From positions 4,311,501 through 4,375,500 of the forward strand of contig NZ_CP016616.1 of the NCBI RefSeq assembly GCF_002741015.1: 64,000 bases of DNA. Direction: 5' to 3'. Positions 58,322-64,000 of the stretch are shown here, one piece after another. Both the position numbers and the translations under genes were made by a program. The DNA comes from Microvirga ossetica. GTDB taxonomy: Bacteria; Pseudomonadota; Alphaproteobacteria; Rhizobiales; Beijerinckiaceae. Numbering within the stretch: the stretch's first letter is position 1; each line of letters opens with the position of its first letter. The notes beneath the pieces were generated by a model. The model made no database searches, was not told where the DNA came from, and was given only the letters and a program-made list of their open reading frames with translations.

Positions 58322-58690
58322 ATGCCGAATGCGTCTATCGCCACAGGATCGTTCTCGTCCCGCAAGGAGGCCAACCTTGCCGTTCAGCGCCTGCTCGCCA
58401 ACGGCTTCGCCCGCAACAGCATCGAGTTGCATAGACATGAGGACGGCGACGGGTACGAGGTCGAAATCCACACCCGCCGGGAAAATCTTCGACGTGCGGA
58501 GCGCCTGATTCATGCGGCCGAGCCGCTCTACGTGGTAAGGCAGACCGCTTCCGGTGCGCTGGAGACGGCGAAGTCCTATCCGCTCGTTCTGCTCGGAGCC
58601 GGCATCCTGGCAGGGTTTCTGATCTACAATCTGATCCCGAAGGAAGATATGGCTCGCTCTTCACAGCACCGGAGCCGCCGCAGAGGCTGA
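58322..58690 (+). CDS. Small protein with YflT-like domain and membrane anchor
   Basis: This 122-residue protein begins with a ferredoxin-like unit resembling the YflT/general-stress 17M type (TGSFSSRKEANLAVQRLLANG, GYEVEIHTR), then one membrane helix (YPLVLLGAGILAGFLIYNLI) and a basic tail (SSQHRSRRRG). The similarity is by eye. AGAGGA lies before the ATG at 58322. The context of a NepR-like gene next door fits a stress role, but that is inference. Confidence 0.65.
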   Translation: MPNASIATGSFSSRKEANLAVQRLLANGFARNSIELHRHEDGDGYEVEIHTRRENLRRAERLIHAAEPLYVVRQTASGALETAKSYPLVLLGAGILAGFLIYNLIPKEDMARSSQHRSRRRG

Positions 58691-58712
58691 CGGTCGCCTG
58701 ATACAATGGGAG

Positions 58713-58940
58713 TCACAAGGAGCCTTCGTCGTCGGGACGTTGGCTCCTTTCCAACTTCTCCAATAGCTGTTTGATCCGGTCGGGTGCCGGCTCCGTCAGG
58801 ATGGCGCCATAGGTGTGCTGGAGTTGCTGGCCGAGATCCTTGAGCAGTTCCGAGCGTCCCGCTGCCGTCAGATTGTTGGCGCCGATGCTCCAGTTTCCGT
58901 GGCTGCCCGCGGCATGAGGATGGTGTTGCCGCTTTGGCAT
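58713..58940 (-). CDS. NepR-like anti-sigma factor
   Basis: This 75-residue protein has the NepR pattern in its second half: LGQQLQHTYGAILTEPAPDR then IKQLLEKLE, matching the two helices with which NepR binds EcfG sigma or PhyR. The N-terminal part is polar and disordered-looking. NepR proteins hold the general stress sigma factor inactive until PhyR is phosphorylated. Canonical nepR lies with phyR and ecfG; here it stands alone, so it may be a secondary paralogue. AAAGGA precedes the ATG. Confidence 0.65.
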   Translation of the reverse strand: MPKRQHHPHAAGSHGNWSIGANNLTAAGRSELLKDLGQQLQHTYGAILTEPAPDRIKQLLEKLERSQRPDDEGSL

Positions 58941-59182
58941 CCCGAGGTCCTTTCCATTGCTTCCCCCTTGAGCCGAAGAACGGACGAATTCGTCATGGGT
59001 TGCGGCTAAGTTTACGGAAAAGGACCAAAGGTCTCTCCCATAGAGGATCCTTTATCGGTTTTCCTGGCCATAAGGTCCGCATACTGCCCCTCGACCGCCC
59101 TGTGAGGCGACCGCCGGTCGCATTGGCTTCACCCGGGGCTTGGTCCAAAGCTCGACGCTAATGGTGGAGGTGGGGCCGGGCG

Positions 59183-59350
59183 ATGCGTGAAGTTCTGATG
59201 GTCTATCTGTGCGGCGTCATTCTGCTGCTTGCTGTCTCGACCATGATCGAGAAAGAGGAGGAGGTCGGCCTCGACCACATCCTGATCGCCGGCTTCGGCT
59301 GGCCGATCCTGACGCCGATCCTCGCGCTGCGAGCCTGGAACGGCCGCTGA
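59183..59350 (+). CDS. 55-residue membrane protein, hypothetical
   Basis: A short frame with two hydrophobic stretches, VLMVYLCGVILLLAVST and ILIAGFGWPILTPILALRAW, separated by an acidic turn (EKEEEVGLD). It resembles a small two-helix inner-membrane hairpin. A purine-rich GGAGGTGGGG stretch lies upstream. I recognise no family. Confidence 0.55.
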   Translation: MREVLMVYLCGVILLLAVSTMIEKEEEVGLDHILIAGFGWPILTPILALRAWNGR

Positions 59351-59426
59351 GCAGCCCGCAGCTTCCAGGCATTCCCTATAGCGATCTTCGTTGTTAACCT
59401 GAGCCGCAATTTCGCTGGACGACCCT

Positions 59427-59804
59427 ATGGCCAGACTCATCCTATCTTCCGCGATTCTCCTGGCGGGGCTCGGAGCCACCCAGGCCCAGACCAGTTGCTA
59501 TCCGCGCATCGGCCCGTTCAGCGGGCAATATGAAGGCCAGTGTCCGAACTCCAGCCTCAAATGGACGGCGTTCGAGAACACGGTCGGTGCATTCGGGCGC
59601 AATTGCAGCGACGAGCCCTGGACCTTCAATCGGACCGAGAAAGTGTTCTACAATCCCAAGGCCAACGAAAGCTTCGCCATGCAGGATTGCTACGTCGTCA
59701 GCCGGGACCAGAATCCGAACGCGGTGAAAACCAGCCTCGGGTCGGAGGCGGTACGCCGTTTCCATGAAGGCAGGATCCAGCGGCCCGAGACGCCGGCTCG
59801 CTGA
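59427..59804 (+). CDS. Secreted hypothetical protein with cysteines
   Basis: This 125-residue protein has a signal peptide (LILSSAILLAGLGATQAQ) and a mature part with four cysteines (SCYPRIGPFSGQYEGQC, RNCSDEPW, QDCYVVSRDQ). It is not a member of the four-cysteine RPxT family nearby by sequence, but shares size, secretion and cysteine number. No known domain is seen. Confidence 0.68.
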   Translation: MARLILSSAILLAGLGATQAQTSCYPRIGPFSGQYEGQCPNSSLKWTAFENTVGAFGRNCSDEPWTFNRTEKVFYNPKANESFAMQDCYVVSRDQNPNAVKTSLGSEAVRRFHEGRIQRPETPAR

Positions 59805-59825
59805 GCTTGTGTCTGTGGCGGACCC

Positions 59826-60143
59826 TCAATTCCGCGACGTCAAATTGCGCGAGGCGCAGCGATAGCCGATCGGGCACCGGCCCGAATCCGCTGTCGGAAC
59901 CCAGGCCGGCTCGGTCACCTCGCCGAGGGCACACGCACTGCTCGATCTCACATAGCGGTCATAGGTGAGGGGACCCGTATCGAGAACGATGGCTCCCTGC
60001 GCTGCCACCAGTCCTTGCGCCTGGGAACAGGACATCCTCGTCGTCAGAGGACGGTTCTGAGCGAAGGCTTCCGCACCCAGGGCGATGAAAGCGGCTGCCG
60101 TGAACAGGCCGATCCAGCATTCGGCGAATGAACCGGACGTCAT
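59826..60143 (-). CDS. Small secreted four-cysteine protein, paralogue B
   Basis: This 105-residue protein has a signal region (GLFTAAAFIALGAEAFAQ) and the family pattern NRPLTTRMSCSQAQGLV, GAIVLDTGPLTYDRYV, a Cys in SSACALGE, AWVPTADSGRCPIGYRC. It is closest to the copy at 63599 (both RPLTTxMSCxQAQxLVAxQG). The ATG at 60143 follows GAGGAGAGGAACG. Unlike the copy at 63599 it has no TGTGA-N6-TCACA site upstream. Confidence 0.82.
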   Translation of the reverse strand: MTSGSFAECWIGLFTAAAFIALGAEAFAQNRPLTTRMSCSQAQGLVAAQGAIVLDTGPLTYDRYVRSSSACALGEVTEPAWVPTADSGRCPIGYRCASRNLTSRN

Positions 60144-60251
60144 CGTTCCTCTCCTCGATTGGGCAACGGGCATCTGTCAGCCTAGCCGCAAATCCGGCCG
60201 CAGGCGGTGCTTCCCTGCACACCGGCTTGAGGTTTTGCCTCCCGAGAAGCG

Positions 60252-61269
60252 CTAAACGATCTGGAAATCGGCGTTGGTCAAACGCAGACCAGCTGAGATC
60301 TTTGCGAAGGCAACCTGTTCTACCGCGCCGGCGCCGTCCTGATCGTAATAGAGAACGCCGTCGTCACGATCGTAGACGATGCGGTCCGTCGCATCATGCG
60401 CAGCGTCGCCGGTCCAGAAGGCGGTTGACTTCAGCAGGCCCGCCGAACCGAGCGCCGTGAAGACCTTGTTCTCCAGCCAGATCGTGTCGTTAGCGACCGA
60501 GAAATCGCGGATGGTGTCGATGTTTGTAGCGCTCGGGGTCGAATAGAACACGAAGGCATCCTTGCCGGATCCGCCGCGCAGGATGTCGTTGCCCCAGCCG
60601 CTATACAGCCGGTCGTTGCCGTTCCCACCGGAAAGATTGTCGTTGCCCGAACTGCCATAAAGACGGTCGTCGCCATTTTCGCCCGAGACCGAGTCGTCGC
60701 CCCCCCCCGCTTCGAACCGTGTCGTTGCCGACGCCGCTCGCGATGCGGTCACGGTTCGCCGTTCCCGATAGCGTATCGTCCACCTTCATGAATTGAAGCT
60801 GGCCGTAGAGCGGGGCCTCCGAGCGGCTGACGTCGACCGGGAGACTCGCGGCCACGCTCAGCCCTGCGGTGTGAAGCACCGACGCGATGACCGAATTGCT
60901 GTTGAGGTCGTCGCCGGGGATCTCCCGAACGATGTCGAGGCTGTAGCGAAGGTCGGCCCTGTCGATATTGACCGCATGCTGAACCATCACATTCCAGACG
61001 TCGTCGGCATTTCTCGTGCCGAGATCGAGGACCGTGCGGTGCCGCTCCGCTGGCGTGTCCGAACCTCGTCTGTCCGGCGAGGATGCCAGGTTGGCGCCTG
61101 CAATCGTGCCGAGGTCGTCAAAGCCTTCCAGAGATCCTCGGATCACCTTCTCGGATATCACGCGGCCGCTGGCATCCGTCTGTGTCTTGACGAGGTAGAG
61201 ATGAAAGAAGCCGCTGTCGATATCCTCGAATTCCAGGGGCTTGGCTTCAATGGCAATGACACTCGGCAT
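60252..61269 (-). pseudogene. RTX calcium-binding protein interrupted at a nine-G run
   Basis: The first frame (from 61269) encodes an N-terminal domain of about 180 residues and enters RTX repeats ([20 protein letters not shown]). At minus-strand G9 (60708-60700) it leaves frame. The other frame continues with [20 protein letters not shown], further GGxGxDxLx repeats and a C-terminal part that ends at 60252. Deleting one G restores a 338-residue protein with no Sec signal, fitting type I secretion. GAGGAG precedes the ATG. It may be an assembly error, a true lesion or a phase-variable tract. Confidence 0.82.
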
Positions 61270-61492
61270 GGGACATCTCCTCGCGCGGATCGCTCCGACG
61301 GCGTCTTAGTGGTGTCCCGTCAACTGTGCTGCTGGCTTTGCTGTTCCACCGGTAGACGAAAGATAGGGATGGAACGCCGCGATGCTCGATCCTGGCAAAT
61401 GATCCTAGGAATTCCTCTACCCGAAAGGGGTAGTGGCACATGCAATATCAGTGATTTAAGTATCTATCCGATGAGCTAGCCCCAAAGAGAAC

Positions 61493-61518
61493 GGAACGAA
61501 TGCCTTTTTCAGCACGTA
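61493..61518 (+). promoter_or_regulatory. EcfG-like promoter, one mismatch
   Basis: GGAAC, a 17-base spacer and CGTA (consensus CGTT) lie about 30 bases before the ATG at 61547. Confidence 0.4.
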
Positions 61519-61546
61519 TCCGGTTTAAGGATGCAGGGAGACTTGC

Positions 61547-61777
61547 ATGACGCCAGACCAGGTTGAGCTTGTCGCGCAGGCCTTTTACGCCGTTGAGTAT
61601 CCGGGCAGCTGGAACAGCGCTTCGGAGCCGCTCCGGGCCTATTTCAGGAATCTCGCCCGCATGGCGATTAGGCTGCTCGGACAGCAGATGGCCCAGTGCC
61701 GATCGTCGGCCACTCCGGCGCCGATGATTTCGTCCCAAGCGGACCGCCGGGAGAAAGCAGTCCCGGAGATTCATTGA
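61547..61777 (+). CDS. 76-residue hypothetical protein
   Basis: The ATG follows GGGAG by six bases. The N-terminal half (MTPDQVELVAQAFYAVE, LRAYFRNLARMAIRLLGQQM) is helical; the tail is polar. I recognise no family. The EcfG-like promoter upstream suggests stress control. Confidence 0.6.
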   Translation: MTPDQVELVAQAFYAVEYPGSWNSASEPLRAYFRNLARMAIRLLGQQMAQCRSSATPAPMISSQADRREKAVPEIH

Positions 61778-61866
61778 AGGCCACCACGAAACCGTGAAAC
61801 GGCATTTGACCTATCGCGAGAATCCGAGCAGGTCCGATCGACCGAACCGGGATTCGAGGAGCTTTC

Positions 61867-62121
61867 ATGCCGCGATACTTCTTCAACGTGCATATTGGAG
61901 ACGACGCCATCCGCGATCCGGACGGTCAGGATCTGCGCGATCCCGACCGCGCCTGGGAGGTTGCCCGGGCTATGGCACGAAGCCTGATGGCCACGCGTTT
62001 CGACAAGCCCATCGACTGGACGGCTTCCCACATCGAAGTGGCGGATGAAGCCGGCGAGATCGTCCTCGAATTCCCCTTCGTCGAGGCGATGCTGGACGAT
62101 GAGGGAGACGATCGCGCCTAG
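61867..62121 (+). CDS. DUF6894-like small protein
   Basis: This 84-residue protein starts MPRYFFNVHIGDDAIRDPDG, the hallmark of a small family (DUF6894-like) expanded in Methylobacteriaceae and Bradyrhizobiaceae. The centre WEVARAMARSLMA is helical and the end is acidic (LDDEGDDRA). The function is unknown. GAGGAG lies before the ATG. Confidence 0.8.
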   Translation: MPRYFFNVHIGDDAIRDPDGQDLRDPDRAWEVARAMARSLMATRFDKPIDWTASHIEVADEAGEIVLEFPFVEAMLDDEGDDRA

Positions 62122-62140
62122 CGCCCTTTGCAGGGCGTTG

Positions 62141-62278
62141 TCATCCCTGGACCGCGGCAAGCAGCGATAAAGCGGTTGCTGCGATATTGATGCCCACGAT
62201 GACTAACAGCAGAGCAACTGACGCGGGGAACGAACGTGACTTCGGTTCGCGATCGTAGAGATAATCTATCTTCTTCAT
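62141..62278 (-). CDS. 45-residue membrane protein, copy 1 of a local pair
   Basis: A polar, basic start (MKKIDYLYDREPKSRSFP) leads into one membrane helix, VALLLVIVGINIAATALSLL. The helix matches the protein at 63173 almost residue by residue (VALLLVVGSINVAATVFSLL). AGAGGG lies just before the ATG at 62278. A TGTGA-N6-TCACA palindrome lies 63 bases upstream. Together these show a duplicated gene with its promoter. I know no function. Confidence 0.68.
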   Translation of the reverse strand: MKKIDYLYDREPKSRSFPASVALLLVIVGINIAATALSLLAAVQG

Positions 62279-62681
62279 TGCACCCTCTCGGCGGCCTGGT
62301 TGAACAGGGTCACACGATGGCGCAATCGAACTTCCATATCTGTGAAATGCGTCACAACCGCCTTTTTATCGTCAGGATCACCTCTCGGGAGATCCAATCG
62401 CCGGTCTGGGCTCACCATGTCGATTTGGACATGGGAAGGGCTGTTTGGGCCCGATCTTAAAGTGAACCAGATAGCTTGATGTCAAAGAGCGGATGCGGTG
62501 ATCCAATTGCCCATGCTGGCACAATGAAGCCATCGGGAACGAGAAGACTGGGAGTCTAGAATACCGTGACGATTCCTTATGAACCCGATCATTGTCGTGC
62601 GTTATTGACTGTCCGCTTGCCGAAGCCAACTCAACCAAGGCGCAGCCTCATTTTCCGCCGCTGCAAGACGTGGTGATCAAT
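62279..62681. other. Promoter-bearing intergenic region, no gene seen
   Basis: This 403-base gap separates the minus-strand small membrane gene from paralogue C. The left part has the palindrome at 62341-62356 and the repeated block next to it. The right part (about 62470-62680) has no recognisable promoter or gene; its base composition is more AT-rich than the housekeeping part of the window. Confidence 0.45.
62341..62356 (-). promoter_or_regulatory. CRP-like palindrome, site 1
   Basis: TGTGA-AATGCG-TCACA fits the CRP/FNR-superfamily consensus TGTGA-N6-TCACA. It lies 63 bases upstream of the start at 62278. The flanking sequence on the far side (CAACCGCC.TTTTATCG.CAG.GATCACCTCTCGGGA) recurs at site 3. 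Confidence 0.65.
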
Positions 62682-62981
62682 ATGAATAGGTTGATCCTAA
62701 CCTTCGTCGCCTCAATCGTGATTGGGACTGCTGCCTTCGGGCAGCCAAGACCCCAAACGCCGACAATGAGTTGCGGTCAAGCTCGGCATCTGGTTGCCAC
62801 CCGAGGAGCCATCGTTCTGGGTACTGGGCGTTACACCTACGACCGATATGTTAGCGTCCAAGAATTCTGTCTGGTCGGCGAATGGGTTTGGCCAGCCTGG
62901 GTGCCGTCTGCCGACACTCCGCAATGCCCTGTTGGATATACATGTAAAACCGATCCGCCTTGGCTGTTCTTCGACGATTGA
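62682..62981 (+). CDS. Small secreted four-cysteine protein, paralogue C
   Basis: This 99-residue protein has a signal peptide (LILTFVASIVIGTAAFGQ), then PRPQTPTMSCGQARHLV, RGAIVLGTGRYTYDRYV, EFCLVGEWVWPAWVPS, DTPQCPVGYTC and the acidic end LFFDD. It is closest to the copy at 54534, with the same end FxDD and the same strand. The upstream ribosome site is weak (GTGGTGATCAAT). The function is unknown. Confidence 0.82.
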   Translation: MNRLILTFVASIVIGTAAFGQPRPQTPTMSCGQARHLVATRGAIVLGTGRYTYDRYVSVQEFCLVGEWVWPAWVPSADTPQCPVGYTCKTDPPWLFFDD

Positions 62982-63172
62982 GGCCCTAGGACATTCAGGG
63001 TGGCTGAGGAAGCCGCACTGTCGGAATTGGCTAATGAGCTCGTGAGAGATACCGTTTGGAACAACTCAAGGGGTACTTGAACAAGGTGGGATAGCCCAGG
63101 GTTAGCCTGAATATCGATCGGGACAGGAAGCCGATAGCGTACTCGCCGCTGTCGTATAGCAATCCATCATCG

Positions 63173-63307
63173 TCAAGCCGCAAGCAGCGAGAAAACAGTG
63201 GCTGCAACATTGATGGATCCAACGACCAGAAGGAGGGCGACAGCCAGAGGAACGGGCGGCGCCTCACGTCTGTGATCTTTCTGAAAGTGGTGGCCAAGTG
63301 CCCTCAT
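63173..63307 (-). CDS. 44-residue membrane protein, copy 2 of a local pair
   Basis: The protein has a basic start (MRALGHHFQKDHRREAPPVP) and one helix, VALLLVVGSINVAATVFSLL. GAGGAGGA lies just before the ATG at 63307. The helix is nearly that of the gene at 62141, and the DNA below it is also similar. A TGTGA-N6-TCACA palindrome lies 57 bases upstream. Confidence 0.68.
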   Translation of the reverse strand: MRALGHHFQKDHRREAPPVPLAVALLLVVGSINVAATVFSLLAA

Positions 63308-63363
63308 GACATCCTCCTCGCGTCTTAGAAGGCGCCAAGATGACGTACGCTGGCCCAGAATTC

Positions 63364-63379
63364 TGTGAATTGCGTCACA
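63364..63379 (-). promoter_or_regulatory. CRP-like palindrome, site 2
   Basis: TGTGA-ATTGCG-TCACA, 57 bases upstream of the start at 63307. As at the other sites, a CGTCATCTTG-like sequence lies about 20 bases nearer the gene. Confidence 0.65.
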
Positions 63380-63499
63380 GCACCACAAATCATCTTCGGC
63401 ACCGACAAAGGCTCCCAGGAGACCGTGCAGGAGCCTCTGGATGTCATTCCTATTTGGGGAACTGTATGGTGGACATAGGCGATGGTGAGGGTATCGCTT

Positions 63500-63536
63500 G
63501 AGCTGATTCCACGTCAGTGGAATCAGCTCTTTTCTT
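63500..63536 (+). terminator. Strong plus-strand terminator without an upstream gene
   Basis: GAGCTGATTCCAC and GTGGAATCAGCTC form a perfect 13-base stem with a GTCA loop, followed by TTTTCTT. No plus-strand gene is seen between 62981 and here, so it may close a small RNA or a very short transcript of 63309-63500. Confidence 0.75.
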
Positions 63537-63598
63537 GATTTGCCGAATTTTTTTAACGACGAACCGGATCAACTTCGCCGAAAATGCTCTAGGTCAGC

Positions 63599-63892
63599 TC
63601 ATCGGCCGCGACTGACGCCCACGCAGCGAGAGCCGACCGGACACCGAGGAGCATCCTTGGTTGGAGCCCACCCAGGCGCAGGCACCTCACCCATCCCACA
63701 ATAGGCGCCGGATGCCACATATCGGTCGTAGGCTGTGGCACTCGTGTTGAGAACAACAGAGCCTTGGGTAGCGACAAGGCTTTGTGCCTGATTGCACGAC
63801 ATCGCAGTGGTCAGCGGACGGCCTTGCGCCAACGCGCCGGAACTGATGCTGATGAAGCCGATAGCAGCACACACCTGTTTGACGTGTTTCAT
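63599..63892 (-). CDS. Small secreted four-cysteine protein, paralogue D
   Basis: This 97-residue protein has a signal peptide (QVCAAIGFISISSGALAQ) and the family pattern GRPLTTAMSCNQAQSLV, GSVVLNTSATAYDRYV, GAYCGMGEVPAPGWAPT, DAPRCPVGSRC. It pairs with the copy at 59826. The ATG at 63892 has GGAG six bases upstream; ATG 63898 and GTG 63904 are also in frame. The TGTGA-N6-TCACA site at 63948 lies 56 bases upstream. Confidence 0.82.
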   Translation of the reverse strand: MKHVKQVCAAIGFISISSGALAQGRPLTTAMSCNQAQSLVATQGSVVLNTSATAYDRYVASGAYCGMGEVPAPGWAPTKDAPRCPVGSRCVGVSRGR

Positions 63893-63947
63893 AAACATCT
63901 CCACGGATCAGACAGGGCACAAGATGACGCAATCTGACAATGGATGC

Positions 63948-63963
63948 TGTGACACGCGTCACA
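63948..63963 (-). promoter_or_regulatory. CRP-like palindrome, site 3
   Basis: TGTGA-CACGCG-TCACA, 56 bases upstream of paralogue D. The block around it, from CGCAATC at 63929 to CTCTCGGGA at 63998, recurs around site 1 at 62321-62391 at roughly three positions in four. Confidence 0.65.
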
Positions 63964-64000
63964 ACCGCCATTTTATCGGCAGAGATCACCTCTCGGGAAA

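Noticed and set aside
61322..61347. GGAAC-N18-GTT on the minus strand before the RTX gene as an EcfG promoter
   Set aside because: It lacks the C of CGTT and gives only a partial match; too weak to list.
63031..63297. Minus-strand frame of 88 codons overlapping the 44-residue gene
   Set aside because: The other frame has the strong ribosome site and the conserved helix shared with 62141; this one has neither.

Overview
The window looks like a chromosomal segment of a GC-rich alphaproteobacterium of the Hyphomicrobiales (Rhizobiales), most like Methylobacteriaceae such as Microvirga. This is judged from gene order and protein style, not from a database search. Supporting signs are the order cckA-recA-alaS-(icd), a DksA that has lost three of its four zinc-finger cysteines, GAAC-N7-GAAC SOS boxes, a TTAA-N7-TTAA CtrA site, an Omp2-type porin, an HWE-family histidine kinase, a NepR-like anti-sigma factor and DUF6894-like proteins.

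Layout. About 1-7.7 kb holds the 5' end of a trans-sulfuration enzyme, a MoxR ATPase with a SixA-type phosphatase, a GNAT acetyltransferase, a secreted hypothetical protein, the YcjX/YcjF-type pair, dksA and a FliO-like flagellar gene. From 8 to 14.7 kb lie cckA, recA and alaS. Between alaS and icd sits a small accessory block: three GTCAT/CCGG palindromes, a GFA-family protein, a complete IS630-type element and a lipid kinase. From 17.6 to 36 kb there are mostly housekeeping or scattered metabolic genes: icd, an ABC substrate-binding protein, an rRNA/tRNA methyltransferase, murI, rpsD, an Spy-like protein, a DUF2235 protein, a cyclopropane synthase, rpe-purB, an amino-acid oxidase, a LuxR-like regulator, a P1 peptidase and ccdA. 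From 36 to 42 kb a complete branched-chain amino-acid ABC transporter (livHMGF, a small membrane protein, livJ) lies on the minus strand. From 42 to 54.4 kb come a flavin reductase, an HWE kinase, a formyltransferase, usg, exoD, a PRC-barrel protein, radC, map, an FkbM methyltransferase, sfsA, a CinA-type protein, gpt and an acyl-CoA synthetase-like protein.

From 54.5 kb to the end the DNA changes character. It is made of short, loosely spaced genes for small secreted or membrane proteins around a porin and an RTX protein. Four paralogues of one small secreted four-cysteine family occur here (54534, 59826, 62682, 63599). Two, possibly three, related tiny single-pass membrane proteins are interleaved with them. 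Three minus-strand genes (starts at 62278, 63307 and 63892) each carry a TGTGA-N6-TCACA palindrome 56-63 bases upstream of the start, within a partly repeated promoter block. Two other small genes have general-stress (EcfG-type, GGAAC-N16/17-CGTT) promoters, and a NepR-like anti-sigma gene lies in the same stretch. I infer a stress- or envelope-related gene cluster built by local duplication. This is the most interesting and least explained part of the window.

Regulatory logic visible in sequence: tandem LexA boxes before recA; CtrA sites between fliO and cckA and between cckA and recA; clear intrinsic terminators after dksA, recA, icd, rpsD, livJ and the porin gene. No rRNA, tRNA or CRISPR array was seen.
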